From the NCBI GenBank assembly GCA_023376005.1, contig CM042157.1:63692311-63756310 (forward strand): a stretch of DNA of 64,000 bases, given 5' to 3'. The translations under genes were made by a program, and so were the position numbers. This DNA is from Doryteuthis pealeii (lineage: Eukaryota; Mollusca; Cephalopoda; Myopsida; Loliginidae). Positions 50,201-54,541 of this stretch are shown here, piece after piece. Below the pieces are notes generated by a model. It had not been told where the DNA came from and did no database searches. It saw only the letters and a list, made by a program, of their open reading frames with translations. Position 1 is the first letter of the stretch, and each line of letters starts with the position of its first letter.

Positions 50201-52538
50201 CGATTACAAAATTTGAAAGCATTTTTTAAAAGGTTCAATAAAATTAAAAAAAAAAATCATAGAAATCCCTTTAAAATATGTACCATTGAATGAATGGTGA
50301 TCATATGTTCCAATGTTAAATATTTTCGATAATGTTTAAACGATGATTTAAATTATAAATAGTTAGAATAAAATTAGTGTTCAATTTTAAAGGAAAAATC
50401 CGATTGTTAAACTTTTGGGAAAAAATGTATATTTAAGCCCCTTTCTTTTCAATTTGAAAAATTATCAAAAAAAGAAAAAAAGTTCATTCTTTTCTTAGAG
50501 ATCGATTTTTACTGTATTGATTTTTTATTTTAAACAATTATTAAATAAATTTTCTTCGTTTCTTAAAAAATAATTAAAAATAAATAAATAAAATATATTT
50601 TTTTAAGTGATAGAAAATTAAATTGTATTTTCTTTAAAAAAAGATTTTTTAAAAATATTTATAACAATGCAAATTCAGTTTTTATCTAAGTTATTTACTA
50701 ATTCACAGCTGACATAATTTCTAACCCCCCCCCCCAAATGAATCAAAATTAAAAGTACAAAAAAATGTCATTCGATAAGAAAATGTTTAAATAATCGAAC
50801 GAAAAATTGATAAGAATGAACCTACGTACACAGAATTGTGTTCAATTTTTAAATAATTTTAAATAGGGGGAGTATTGACTTTGCTTGAGAAAGTAATGAC
50901 CACAAGAAAAAATATATAAACAGACATAATGTATATCTAAAATTATTTTATGAATTAGATTAAAAAAATACGATATAAAAGTTTACGATTATTGTTCACA
51001 GGGCCATTAATATGTAAATGAAATTTTTTTAATCAGCAAAAATACATAATAATTTACTATAAGGTAAAGTTAGGGTAACATTTTACTATTATTAAATTAT
51101 TATCTGAAAAGTTTTAAATTTAGAAAAACTAAATATAAATTTAAAAGTATTACCTAGTTTTTTTATACTGACAAATAAAACTTCAAATTTTACAAAAACA
51201 TAGGTAAATGTGTGATATTACATCCTTTGAGGACTTTTATATATCTTAGGGCATTGGAAAAATAATTTATAAAAATACCGAAGTTAGAGTATACGATTTA
51301 TCAATTTTACATGATTTCTTTAAATTTAACGAGAAATCTATTTTTCTTTAACGTGAGCGCGCTTAATTGAAATGCCGGGCTGGCTCGGTGATTAGCTTGC
51401 TTGAACAATCGAAAACTTTCATATCTTATTTTTGATAAATCAAAATTTTCTTTTTAGTAGTGGATGGTATCATTAAGCGATTTGATAAAACAGTTTTCGT
51501 CAAAAGAAAAATCACGATTCTATGTATTTTACTTTCTAGGTTATTAGATGACAAGCAATTGTCATTATTATACTACTTCGTAAGGCAATATTTATTTAAA
51601 CTATTATAATCAATAATAATTAATATATACACATTTCTCTTCTCTTTTTTTTTTTTAATAACTACCCACTTAACACTTTTAGATGATCTAAATGGTAATC
51701 TAATATGCCATTCTCGTGTTAGGCAAGGTTCATAGTAGTACAAACCTAATTTTATCTACGTAATGAGAACAGCATATTGGAGTTACGATTCAGACAAAGA
51801 GAGATGGGAATATTTATCTAAAAATAAAATTACTTTTGATAATTGTACTTTGATTACTGTTTACAAAATCGTTGAAAAAAAAGTAAACAAAAACTGCAAA
51901 AAAAATGATCATAAATTTATCTTAAATCAATTCTTTAATTTCCATATGCAAAAATCCACGAAAAAACCCGCCATCTAAAATTTTTACACATGGCTTTCTT
52001 TTCAAATACACACATAAGGCTCTTAAAATTGCTAGACACGTTGCTTTTATCCGTTTTAAAGTCATAAACAATTTAGTATTATATTTTAGAAAATACATTT
52101 TTAGCTTTAAATCATATTAATAATGTGGCGATTGCAATAATAAATATATAATCATTAAATAGCACAATAATGTCGGGAGGTAGAGTCACTTTTTTTTTAT
52201 AAGACAAAATTTCCGGTCAGCTTTCCGAAACTTCACAAAAATAAAATAAACCCTGATCTTACGTGACTTTTTGATAATTAGAATTTAAATTTACATCTCA
52301 TATATAATAAAAGCAAATTGCGATGGGTCTTTTTTTCGACTCAAAAATAAATTATTGTAATAATTTTAAAAGAACAAGGTGCGAAATGGACAATTCTACA
52401 GGTCCAGCATGGCGCAATCGTAAGCTAACCTGATGATAGTCCTCATAAGAAAAATATATTAAGCTTAATAAATGTATTTAACAACTCACCATCTGCTCTT
52501 TTAAGAGCATTTTCTGGGCGCTGGAAATACGTCGGCAT
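15451..52538 (-). CDS. EIF3A: eIF3a, translation initiation factor 3 subunit A (whole gene, 22 coding exons)
   Basis: eIF3a is the largest subunit and scaffold of cytoplasmic eIF3, which holds the 40S subunit, mRNA and other initiation factors together. The exons, read right to left, give about 1262 residues. The N-terminus ([16 protein letters not shown]) and C-terminus (DGWTTVR-Y) match animal eIF3a. Order: helical N-terminal repeats (1-316), PCI region (about 317-540), a long Glu/Arg/Lys-rich helical segment (about 540-930, the spectrin-like, eIF3b-binding part in the family), then a Pro/Asp/Arg and Arg/Gly-rich tail (930-1262). The human 10-residue DDDRGPRRG-type repeats are replaced by irregular RDRG/poly-Gly sequence. 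All introns are GT-AG. Exon lengths keep phase except in exon 10 (one extra base) and exon 19 (one missing base); raw length is still a multiple of three because the errors cancel. Head-to-head with FAM98. Identity is certain by alignment to known family sequence. Confidence 0.96.
15530..16030. repeat. AT minisatellite in EIF3A intron 21
   Basis: Degenerate tandem units of AAGATAATATGATATTATAT type fill most of this stretch. Confidence 0.9.
16542..16782 (-). mobile_element. SINE family A, full length
   Basis: On the minus strand: GGGCCGGGTTAGTTCAGTCG at the head, a B-box region AGATCGAAACC, body to CCACCCTGACGACTT next to a poly-A run. Lies in intron 21. Confidence 0.8.
16825..17065. repeat. 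family D repeat with 48-60 bp subrepeats
   Basis: TGGCATGTCAACCTGTCTAG followed by two GTTCCTATCTAATACAAATA blocks. Related to 29625-29800, 32930-33020 and 58815-59170. Confidence 0.65.
17276..17389 (-). CDS. EIF3A: EIF3A exon 21
   Basis: Residues 1210-1247, [20 protein letters not shown] then [18 protein letters not shown]. Pro/Ala-rich linker before the conserved terminus. Acceptor CCATAG, donor GTAAGT, exit phase 1. Confidence 0.9.
17475..17575 (+). repeat. family C tail (plus orientation)
   Basis: GAATGAATAAAACAAAATGT, GCATAAAATAACCCAACAA and GTTGACATGG, the tail shared by families C and D. Confidence 0.6.
17644..18105 (-). mobile_element. family C element with SINE A inserted, next to exon 20
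   Basis: Left part GGATTTTACGGTATGTCAAC to ACCTATAGATGG, right part AAAGTGGACCTGGGAGTAAT to ACCCAGGACACTGATA. The SINE between them (17821-17999) breaks the element. It ends about 20 bases from the exon 20 donor (18126). Confidence 0.7.
17821..17999 (-). mobile_element. SINE family A inside family C
   Basis: TATCAGCCAGACAGCGAGGG, TCACTAGCGCTAGACCAAGG and a tRNA-like head ending near GACAGGGCC. Confidence 0.75.
18127..18671 (-). CDS. EIF3A: EIF3A exon 20 (Arg/Gly/Asp-rich tail)
   Basis: Residues 1028-1209, the longest coding exon (545 bases). Low-complexity [17 protein letters not shown] and GGGGG runs, including a nine-glycine tract encoded by GGT/GGC repeats at about 18470-18495. It takes the place of the human DDDRGPRRG repeats but is not the same repeat. 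RGG-like motifs suggest RNA contact and arginine methylation (inference). Both strands have long open frames here because of the GC-rich trinucleotide pattern; only this frame fits splicing (acceptor CGACAG, donor GTGAGT, exit phase 1). Confidence 0.93.
18672..19140. other. intron 19, first part, no repeat recognised
   Basis: AT-rich intronic DNA with a G9 run at about 18789-18797. Nothing else supported. Confidence 0.4.
19141..19418 (+). mobile_element. SINE family B, full length
   Basis: GCGCGTGGTGTAATGGTTAA (A box) and GAGTTCAAATCCTGG (B box), ending TGCGGAGGAGTTGG before (TG)n and (TA)n. Opposite to EIF3A, in intron 19. Confidence 0.85.
19625..19911 (-). CDS. EIF3A: EIF3A exon 19, carrying a -1 frameshift
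   Basis: Residues 932-1027. Entering in the phase set by exon 18 reads AKEGDEWRK and then hits stops. The frame that continues to exon 20 reads [20 protein letters not shown], then an acidic block, [13 protein letters not shown] and [16 protein letters not shown]. That second frame has stop codons immediately upstream, and no alternative AG acceptor or exon 18 donor repairs the phase. One extra A in the run near 19887-19889 (AGAAAGAG on the minus strand) would join them as EWRKESDER. Probable one-base deletion in the assembly. Acceptor TTTCAG, donor GTAAGC. Confidence 0.88.
19990..20150 (-). mobile_element. family C fragment
   Basis: CCATGGATGGAACCCTAACG, GGGTCAGAGTGGACCAGGGA and GATATGAAGACCCTCAGCC; in EIF3A intron 18. 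Confidence 0.65.
20158..20440 (+). repeat. family H repeat
   Basis: Matches 2580-2905: CTGCAGGTTCAATCCTGGTC, GAGAACAGGATACCCCCATA and ATAAAGATGAGGACAATAGT. Confidence 0.7.
20503..20664 (-). CDS. EIF3A: EIF3A exon 18
   Basis: Residues 878-931: [20 protein letters not shown], then [20 protein letters not shown] and DSWRKPEP. The [12 protein letters not shown] block matches human WRPLVKPGGWRE, which in human lies after the decapeptide repeats, so that array is absent at this point here. Acceptor TTTCAG, donor GTAAGG, exit phase 2. Confidence 0.93.
20811..20980. repeat. 170-bp intronic hairpin
   Basis: GGTTATTTCCTATAAGT and ACTTATAGGAAATAACC bound arms that also pair TTTGTTTATGTT and ATTATTTA/TAAATAAT blocks. 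In intron 17. Confidence 0.8.
21115..21545 (+). pseudogene. LINE 3' end, frameshifted RT C-terminus plus 3' UTR
   Basis: Plus-strand frames read [18 protein letters not shown], then after a shift [20 protein letters not shown] and [10 protein letters not shown] with a stop, then a non-coding stretch ending AATAAATTTC. The WNxLPxxVV...FK pattern is typical of the C-terminus of invertebrate non-LTR retrotransposons. Confidence 0.65.
21700..22028 (+). repeat. unclassified repeat with poly-A tract
   Basis: GC-richer segment (GTGTGGCTCCCGAGCAACCA) followed by a long A run (21927-21972) and TAGACGGAAGGATGCCAGCC, which recurs near 6810-6830. Confidence 0.5.
22089..22260 (-). CDS. EIF3A: EIF3A exon 17
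   Basis: Residues 821-877, [20 protein letters not shown] through [16 protein letters not shown]. End of the charged coiled region, like human RKKRQRELEIEERERRREEE. Acceptor TTTTAG; donor GTTAGA is weaker than the others but gives the correct phase 2 junction. Confidence 0.92.
22415..22900. repeat. two adjoining intronic repeats
   Basis: CTAGCAGAGCTACTCAGCAT and TTGCCCGGGATTTAAAAAG recur inverted at 60785-60835; TTAAGAGCTATTTCAAAATA through GTGTAGCATGTCCTTTTTC recurs at 30805-31020. Confidence 0.6.
23090..23243 (-). CDS. EIF3A: EIF3A exon 16
   Basis: Residues 770-820, [20 protein letters not shown] through QQREEAQKR. Human equivalent KLKQFEERLAEERHNRLEER and REKEEEEQRRAEE. Acceptor CTACAG, donor GTAAAA, exit phase 1. 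The donor is followed by a long poly-A stretch on this strand. Confidence 0.93.
23388..23420. repeat. (TA)n microsatellite
   Basis: TA dinucleotides in intron 15. Confidence 0.9.
23590..23725 (+). mobile_element. tRNA-like SINE, third type
   Basis: GTGACCGAGGGGATAAGAT with a B box GAGTTCGACCC, unlike families A and B, ending before (TA)n. Confidence 0.5.
23745..24555 (+). mobile_element. SINE family B split by a family C insertion
   Basis: Head and body 23745-23890, tail 24461-24555; the SINE is continuous if 23891-24460 and one 11-bp duplication are removed. Confidence 0.8.
23891..24460 (-). mobile_element. complete family C retroposon (570 bp) with 11-bp target duplication
   Basis: Bounded by AGGCAAATAGG at 23880-23890 and 24461-24471. 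On the minus strand it starts ACCGTCCTGTCGGTTGGGTG and ends with GGCCTTAAATGACCCACC, GTTGATATGCTGTAAAACAA and ACCAAA. No ORF. A target duplication of this length plus an A-rich simple tail fits target-primed reverse transcription. Confidence 0.85.
24556..25313. other. intron 15, mostly unclassified
   Basis: AT-rich DNA; part of 24960-25310 looks LTR-like (AATAAA-type signal near 25090) but no boundaries could be fixed. Short (CAT)n and (CT)n at 25247-25280. Confidence 0.35.
25314..25573 (+). mobile_element. candidate solo LTR
   Basis: Begins TGTTGTAGAGG and ends CCACCTCAACA (TG...CA with short inverted ends), with AATAAA near 25523. About 260 bp. No clean target duplication is visible, so this is tentative. 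Confidence 0.4.
25662..25784 (-). CDS. EIF3A: EIF3A exon 15
   Basis: Residues 729-769, [20 protein letters not shown] then [20 protein letters not shown] and N. Corresponds to human LEREKALEHKNRMSRMLEDR. Acceptor CTTTAG, donor GTAAGT, phases 0/0. Confidence 0.92.
26166..26279 (-). CDS. EIF3A: EIF3A exon 14
   Basis: Residues 691-728, [20 protein letters not shown] then [18 protein letters not shown]. Matches human [20 protein letters not shown]. Acceptor TCTTAG, donor GTATGT, phases 0/0. Confidence 0.93.
26450..26895 (-). pseudogene. LINE RT C-terminal fragment
   Basis: Minus-strand frames read [51 protein letters not shown] and further [16 protein letters not shown] sequence, interrupted by stops. 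This is the conserved tail of a widespread invertebrate LINE. Same orientation as EIF3A, in intron 13. Confidence 0.75.
27124..27228 (-). CDS. EIF3A: EIF3A exon 13
   Basis: A 105-base exon for residues 656-690, beginning [20 protein letters not shown]. Human equivalent is [20 protein letters not shown]. Acceptor TTTTAG, donor GTAACA, phases 0/0. Not detectable as an independent ORF. Confidence 0.92.
27232..28030. repeat. AT minisatellite in EIF3A intron 12
   Basis: Units of about 30 bp with AATTTAATAAAATAATAAT and GATATACT. From about 27700 to 27910 units are nearly identical; a GATGAAAGCT variant repeats at 27940-28030. Confidence 0.95.
28154..28363 (-). CDS. EIF3A: EIF3A exon 12
   Basis: Residues 586-655, [20 protein letters not shown] through [19 protein letters not shown]. 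Aligns without gaps to human EKEELEQREAELQKVRKAEE; predicted long charged helix. Acceptor TTTTAG, donor GTATTA, phases 0/0. Confidence 0.94.
28400..29100. other. intron 11, AT-rich, no repeat family recognised
   Basis: Homopolymer A run at 28741-28757; no gene or clear repeat seen. Confidence 0.4.
29281..29418 (-). CDS. EIF3A: EIF3A exon 11
   Basis: Residues 540-585, [20 protein letters not shown], then [20 protein letters not shown] and NDQR. Start of the charged helical segment; matches human NSRKEHQRILARRQTIEERK. Acceptor TTTCAG, donor GTACGT, phases 0/0. Confidence 0.94.
29625..29800. repeat. family D repeat
   Basis: TTTTAATGGCATGTCAACCC and GGTTTCAAGTACTATCTAAT; short copy in intron 10. 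Confidence 0.6.
29801..29866. repeat. 66-bp palindrome
   Basis: AATGTAGTTTAGACCTTG and CAAGGTCTAGACTACATT flank GTAGCCTACTGTGTTTGGTA. Carries GGTAGGCCACA, the end motif of the MITE at 14647, so may be a minimal derivative. Confidence 0.7.
30086..30272 (-). CDS. EIF3A: EIF3A exon 10, carrying a +1 frameshift
   Basis: Residues 478-539: [37 protein letters not shown] and a final [12 protein letters not shown]. The reading frame is correct from the acceptor, but the end reads CCTAAAAGAAAATGAG followed by donor GTAAGA, which puts TGA in frame 2 codons before the splice site. Exon 11 needs phase 0, yet this exon is 187 bases (62 codons plus one). Removing one A from the AAAA run (30095-30098) would give QPKENE and the right phase. 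I read this as a probable one-base assembly insertion; a true frameshift allele or RNA-level correction cannot be excluded. Confidence 0.9.
30372..30404. repeat. poly-T tract
   Basis: About 33 T residues in intron 9. Confidence 0.95.
30498..30727. mobile_element. MITE with CTCTTTGCCTA inverted ends
   Basis: CTCTTTGCCTA at left, TAGGCAAAGAG at right, 230 bp. TTAA precedes the left end, TTTC follows the right (one decayed copy of TTAA possible). A second copy starts at 63898. Confidence 0.75.
30800..31025 (+). repeat. interspersed repeat matching 22705-22900
   Basis: AAGAGCTATTGCAAATACTT, TTGCTTCCACGCACTCACC and CTGTGTAGCATGTCCTTTTT. Confidence 0.65.
31251..31367 (-). CDS. EIF3A: EIF3A exon 9 (PCI region)
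   Basis: Residues 439-477, [20 protein letters not shown], then [17 protein letters not shown]. This is the winged-helix part of the PCI domain by position. Acceptor TTTTAG, donor GTAAGT, phases 0/0. Confidence 0.95.
31456..31800 (-). mobile_element. TTAA MITE (31456-31680) joined to SINE B
   Basis: The MITE body matches 12392-12624 and ends GGACATTAAGAG then TTAA; SINE B sequence (CAGACTGCCCTACTATTTAT) follows on the minus strand. The left MITE end is damaged and the SINE tail is missing. Confidence 0.7.
31978..32019. repeat. (TA)n microsatellite
   Basis: TA dinucleotides in intron 8. Confidence 0.95.
32150..32335 (+). mobile_element. SINE family A copy
   Basis: AACCACAAGGTTCCAGGTTC (B box region) and CTAGTGAAAAGGGGATAGAC; diverged, in intron 8. 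Confidence 0.65.
32431..32622 (-). CDS. EIF3A: EIF3A exon 8 (PCI region)
   Basis: Residues 375-438, [20 protein letters not shown] onward, with [13 protein letters not shown] and [19 protein letters not shown]. Matches human WLEVEFNPLKLCERV and ELQQYVPQLQ blocks. Acceptor TTGCAG, donor GTATGT, phases 0/0. Confidence 0.95.
32930..33020. repeat. family D fragment
   Basis: AATGGCATGTCAACCTATTT and ACATTGTATGTTTATATTTA. Confidence 0.55.
33040..33270. mobile_element. partial foldback MITE
   Basis: Right half of the 8755-9159 type, ending TTCAGATTACC. In intron 7. Confidence 0.75.
33334..33505 (-). CDS. EIF3A: EIF3A exon 7 (PCI region starts)
   Basis: Residues 317-374, beginning [20 protein letters not shown] and including [20 protein letters not shown]. 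In known eIF3a the PCI fold, which packs subunits together (with eIF3c), starts about here. Acceptor TTTTAG, donor GTATAT, exit phase 0. Confidence 0.94.
33630..34010 (-). repeat. family E repeat
   Basis: TAATAATGGAGATTCGCTTC at left, CATGGGGGCGTTTTTTATTT near right; reverse of 60230-60710. Confidence 0.6.
34317..34540. mobile_element. TTAA MITE, complete, inverted relative to 12392
   Basis: CTCTTAACGTCC to GGATGTTAAGAG with TTAA at 34313-34316 and 34541-34544. Inserted in a longer repeat (34080-34600) whose empty counterpart is at about 40440-40625. Confidence 0.85.
34600..35160. other. intron 6, no recognised element
   Basis: AT-rich sequence; nothing further supported. Confidence 0.35.
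35175..35524 (-). CDS. EIF3A: EIF3A exon 6
   Basis: Residues 201-316. Includes [39 protein letters not shown] and [15 protein letters not shown], all eIF3a signatures just upstream of the PCI domain. Acceptor TTTCAG, donor GTAAAG, exit phase 2. Confidence 0.95.
35878..35929. repeat. (TA)n microsatellite
   Basis: About 26 TA units in intron 5. Confidence 0.95.
36099..36157 (-). CDS. EIF3A: EIF3A exon 5
   Basis: A 59-base exon for residues 181-200, [20 protein letters not shown], matching human [20 protein letters not shown]. Acceptor TGCTAG, donor GTAAGT, exit phase 0. Confidence 0.94.
36520..36680. repeat. TATATATTTTATATAGTTT tandem repeat
   Basis: Irregular 25-35 bp units in intron 4. Confidence 0.85.
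36779..36942 (-). CDS. EIF3A: EIF3A exon 4
   Basis: Residues 126-180. Contains the highly conserved [18 protein letters not shown] and [14 protein letters not shown] blocks and ends RLYHNIAQQ. Acceptor TTTCAG, donor GTGAGT, exit phase 1. Confidence 0.95.
37113..37355 (-). mobile_element. SINE family A, full length
   Basis: Minus strand starts GGGCCGGGTTAGCTCAGTCG (A box) with TAGTTCGATCCC (B box) and ends at GGCCACCCCGATGACTACTC beside a T/A run. Best-preserved copy, in intron 3. Confidence 0.85.
37459..37500. repeat. (TA)n microsatellite
   Basis: TA dinucleotides in intron 3; followed by unclassified sequence to 37860. Confidence 0.95.
37968..38326. repeat. 359-bp foldback
   Basis: ATGTGCTTAATTAAAGTCAT at left pairs with ATGACTTCAATTAAGCACAT at right; inner arms pair TACATTTCAGCCTATTAGGC with the right side. 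Adjacent to a (TA)n at 37878-37914. Confidence 0.75.
38636..38772 (-). CDS. EIF3A: EIF3A exon 3
   Basis: Residues 81-125, beginning [19 protein letters not shown] and ending [10 protein letters not shown] plus two bases of a Ser codon. Matches the human segment VNIKSLEDVVRAYLKMAEE. Too short to be found as a stand-alone ORF; recognised by homology and GT-AG borders (acceptor TTATAG, donor GTGAAT). Confidence 0.93.
39192..39262. repeat. poly-A plus (TA)n
   Basis: A run of about 25 then TA dinucleotides in intron 2. Confidence 0.9.
39268..39600 (+). pseudogene. mariner/IS630-type element fragment (DUF4817-like N-terminus)
   Basis: Starts GGGTGGTCCGAGAGTTTTGT. The frame from 39390 reads [20 protein letters not shown] then [13 protein letters not shown], resembling the helix-turn-helix N-terminus seen in many invertebrate mariner-like proteins, and then degenerates. 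No catalytic domain. Ends next to the EIF3A exon 2 donor. Confidence 0.5.
39623..39813 (-). CDS. EIF3A: EIF3A exon 2
   Basis: Residues 17-80. Begins [15 protein letters not shown], contains [15 protein letters not shown] and ends YQYKIICQQ, all closely matching vertebrate eIF3a. Acceptor TTTCAG, donor GTAATT, exit phase 0. A transposase-like fragment lies just beyond the donor in intron 2. Confidence 0.95.
40010..40385 (-). repeat. family E repeat
   Basis: AATAGAGATTCGCTTCCGGT at left and GGAGGGCGTTTTTTTTATAT at right. Confidence 0.6.
40626..40834. mobile_element. foldback MITE, internally deleted (209 bp)
   Basis: GGTAATCTGAACATTAG to ATGTTCAGATTACC; centre of the 405-bp form missing. Confidence 0.8.
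41130..41564. repeat. foldback flanked by (TA)n on both sides
   Basis: (TA)n at 41130-41164 and 41525-41564 enclose arms 41198-41341 and 41388-41525, which pair over AAATAGGATGAATTTAATTA, CGATGTTTAAACAT and GATGGATGTTTTTATAGATG. Confidence 0.8.
42860..43320. other. intron 1 segment with family C tail
   Basis: GTTTAACAGCATATCAACCT at 42878; remainder unclassified AT-rich. Confidence 0.45.
43325..43505 (-). pseudogene. LINE 3' fragment
   Basis: Same type as 26450-26895 but more decayed (AGATCTGATTGATGTAGGTT, GGCCTACACTGGTGTGTCC). Confidence 0.55.
43861..43915. repeat. (TA)n microsatellite
   Basis: About 27 TA units. Confidence 0.95.
44233..44287. repeat. (TA)n microsatellite followed by ACCC repeats
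   Basis: About 27 TA units then CACACCCACCCACCCACC. Confidence 0.95.
44295..44490 (-). mobile_element. SINE family B copy
   Basis: ACACAAGGTCAATTTTTAAG and AACCCAATCTGCCCTACTAT read as family B on the minus strand. Confidence 0.65.
44500..45342. other. intron 1, AT-rich, nothing recognised
   Basis: No gene or repeat family identified. Confidence 0.35.
45343..45558. repeat. degenerate foldback
   Basis: AATTTGTATTAGATTTTTCA at left and TAAAAAATCTAATTGATACA at right; inner GATGTGCCCTTTAGCCTTCC shows it is a relative of family H and of 55709-56022. Confidence 0.6.
45560..45870. repeat. tandem-like repeats of about 150-190 bp
   Basis: AACATTA-AT...ATAAAATGTAGATAAAT followed by TGTAGTTTG recurs at about 45255, 45655 and 45805, with CCATCTAGATTT/ACCGTCTACAAGATTT blocks between. 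Confidence 0.5.
46153..46480 (-). mobile_element. MITE with GTATGTGGCCTACC ends, inverted copy
   Basis: Same element as 14647-14910 in reverse, with an extra internal end (GGTAGGCCACATACTATAAG at 46428). Confidence 0.75.
46840..47060. repeat. repeat with CGTTTCAGTCTGTTAGACC motif
   Basis: AGATGTTTATTGTAGGTAGT, GACGTTTCAGTCTGTTAGAC and TTCTTTAGGACGTTGG; relative of 12045-12230. Confidence 0.45.
47061..48219. other. intron 1, nothing recognised
   Basis: AT-rich intronic DNA, no supported feature. Confidence 0.35.
48220..48362. repeat. repeat shared with the LINE region at 57172
   Basis: GTGTTGATCCCATCAGCATT and GGGCAATAAACCCAGCC match 57215-57285. Confidence 0.65.
48363..52489. other. 5' part of EIF3A intron 1, very AT-rich
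   Basis: Over 4 kb with many A/T homopolymers, a C9-10 run at about 50726-50735 and only a decayed SINE-like head near 51378. No gene is supported; the low-complexity open frames have no protein family features. Confidence 0.4.
52490..52538 (-). CDS. EIF3A: EIF3A exon 1 (start codon)
   Basis: Residues 1-16, [16 protein letters not shown], almost identical to vertebrate eIF3a ([16 protein letters not shown]). ATG is at 52538-52536; the exon ends after one base of codon 17 with donor GTGAGT. The 12.7 kb intron 1 follows. Confidence 0.95.
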
Positions 52539-53117
52539 TTTTGCGTTTTAACACCACTAACCAAAATTAGTAGACTGTCCTTTTAGGTCAGCTTAAGGAC
52601 ATGCCACATTGGTGGAAAGAATCCAAAATGGCGACAACTACTTAAAACACGATTCCAACGTGACGTAGCAGGAGTTTCACAAAATAATAAATGTAACACT
52701 TTTTAGATTACAGTGTCTTTAAAGATGTTCTTTTAATAATAAAATTACAATTTCAACCTTAAAACAATTTTTTATTAATCTTTAAAAAAAAAAGTTTGCT
52801 ATTCTCGCGAAAAGGTTAACATATGTTGTATTTTTATTTTTTTATTTTACGGAAACTACCGAAGTATTCCGGAAACGTAAAACAGCCGGCAAAGGGGAAG
52901 AACTCTTCAAACTGGTTAGTGTCATCACCGGTCGCCATACACCCATCTGCTGGCAGTCGACATTTTTTGTAAGAAAGGTGTAAAAAAAGTGTCGCAAATA
53001 TTATTTTTTTGTCTTTATATTTATATATAAGTGTTATAAAGAAATTGTATTTTTATTATTGTGTTATATTTTTCCTCTTCTTGATTTAATAACGCGTTGT
53101 TTTCTTGTTTCCTTCAG
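52539..53117. promoter_or_regulatory. shared head-to-head promoter and 5' leaders of EIF3A and FAM98
   Basis: Only about 580 bp separate the two start codons. On the plus strand there is a YY1-like CAAAATGGCGAC at about 52624-52635, a CRE-like TGACGT at 52661-52666 and an ETS-like CCGGAA at 52869-52874. A CCAAT box is readable on the minus strand near 52605. No TATA box is in an obvious place. YY1, CRE and ETS sites are common in TATA-less housekeeping promoters; the assignment is inference from motifs and gene arrangement. Confidence 0.6.
52969..53117 (+). other. FAM98A: putative 5' UTR intron of FAM98
   Basis: A strong donor (GTAAGA, 52969) and a pyrimidine-rich acceptor ending TTCCTTCAG at 53117, immediately before GA-ATG, suggest a 149-bp intron separating a non-coding first exon from the coding exon. 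Transcript data would settle it. Confidence 0.5.
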
Positions 53118-53119
53118 GA

Positions 53120-54257
53120 ATGGAGGCTGATATTCTAGACGTGCTCGAAGATCTGGGCTACCCAGTAGACCAGCTGGAGGAGGGTACTTTTGACAAAGCC
53201 TTAGAAGATGGACAGCGATCTCCAGTTTTCACGCACGTAGTATCATGGCTTACCGTAAAACTACAGGACTTTATGGATTTAGTTGAACAGGTCAACCCGA
53301 TTACTGACCCAGCTGATAGTGACACGTTTATGTTGGAGCTGAGTGCTTTTCTACGTGAAATCGGCTGTCCCCTCAACGCGTTGACGGTCGGTACAATCGA
53401 TGACCGTCTTGGTACTAAGGAACTGAGACTCCAGCTTTTGCACTATCTTACCATGGAATTAGCTAGTGTGATGATGCTGGCCGTCAATAAGCCGATCGTT
53501 CTTGTTTCTAGTGATAGTGACGCCACGACCAACCAGGAATCTGAAGTTGCTTCCTATATGAAAAGTATGCTAATTGCTCTGGGGTTCTCCAAGCCGCCGG
53601 CTAATATCACCTCCCAGCAACTTTTTGCTAAAATCGAACATAAGATCAAAGAGATGATAATGAAAAATCCCAACCAGTTGGGAAAGTCCATGCTGAAGTC
53701 TCGCTTGTCGGATAAGCAGTGGGCGCATCTCCTAAGTATTAACGAATCTCTAGGAAAGGAGTACTTCACCCGAAGGGAGATGTTGATCAAGCGGTTGGAT
53801 GTGACTGTCCAGTCCTTCTTGTGGTCAGACCGGGCTAAACAGAAGGAAAAGCAGATCAAGAACTTTTACGAGGGTCCCAGCAAGAAACTGTCGGCTCGTG
53901 TGAACATCGGAATTCCCCAGATTTTGGCAGCCAGGGACAGTTTGCTCCGCATCCACAAGACCAGCAGTGGGGAGGCACGCGAAAGGACCAAATGCGCCAT
54001 CAACAAAGTTCGCATCGGGCAGGTACCCGATCGGGGTGGCCGTGCCTGGGAACATGAACCTCCACCCCCGGAGATGCCAGCCTTTCAGCAGAGGAACGCC
54101 GGTCAAAGCGGGGGAGGAGGAGGACGTGGTGGTGGTGGTGGTTTCCAGAGTGACCGTGGACGTGGTGGTGGCGGCCGCGTCCAGAGCAACTGGAATGACC
54201 AGAAGCAGTCGTCCCAGGGTGGAGGAGGTGGCGGCCAATGGAACCAAGGTGGTGGAG
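53120..54257 (+). CDS. FAM98A: FAM98 family protein (FAM98A/B/C co-orthologue), N-terminal 379 residues; 3' part not seen
   Basis: Begins MEADILDVLEDLGYPVDQLE at the first ATG after a probable UTR acceptor. The FAM98 (DUF2465) domain covers about residues 1-310: SKPPANITSQQLF, LLIKRLDVTVQSFLWSDRAK and CAINKVRIGQVPDRGGRAW followed by EPPPPEMPAFQQR closely match vertebrate FAM98A. A Gly/Arg/Gln-rich RGG-type tail starts at about residue 335. In mammals FAM98A/B proteins join the tRNA-ligase complex with RTCB, DDX1 and RTRAF and bind RNA; FAM98A is also tied to PRMT1 methylation. The frame stays open to a stop at 54391, but after GGGG the sequence becomes unrelated and AT-rich, so an intron probably begins at GTCTGT (54258). 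The donor is weak and the end is uncertain. No later coding exon was recognised to 64000. Confidence 0.93.
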
Positions 54258-54505
54258 GTCTGTGTTCAATTTTAATTATTTTAGAGAGTGACGAGAATAA
54301 TCGAAGAGTGTCTTCGATTTTGTTAAATTGCGTATTTTGTTTCACCTGGTCTTCTTCTTCTTTTCAACCTGTTCCTTCCACTTATAAATAATATTAAGTC
54401 ATTTTCAATTACATTATCAACAAGAACAGTAAAATTAAAATTCCAACACTAAATAGAAATATCTAACCCATCTAACATATCTAATTCATCTTGGTCAAAT
54501 TTTGA

Positions 54506-54535
<30 letters not shown>
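54258..54535 (+). other. presumed start of FAM98 intron
   Basis: Composition drops abruptly to AT-rich; T run at 54510-54537. Confidence 0.45.

Positions 54536-54539
<4 letters not shown>

Positions 54540-54541
<2 letters not shown>

Noticed and set aside
52490..53122. EIF3A and FAM98 as an operon
   Set aside because: The genes are divergent, each with its own start and introns.
53554..54345. Minus-strand and alternative-frame open frames over FAM98
   Set aside because: Shadows of the conserved FAM98 frame.
54258..54391. Reading FAM98 straight through to the stop at 54391
   Set aside because: The extension is AT-rich, unlike FAM98 tails, and begins at a plausible donor.
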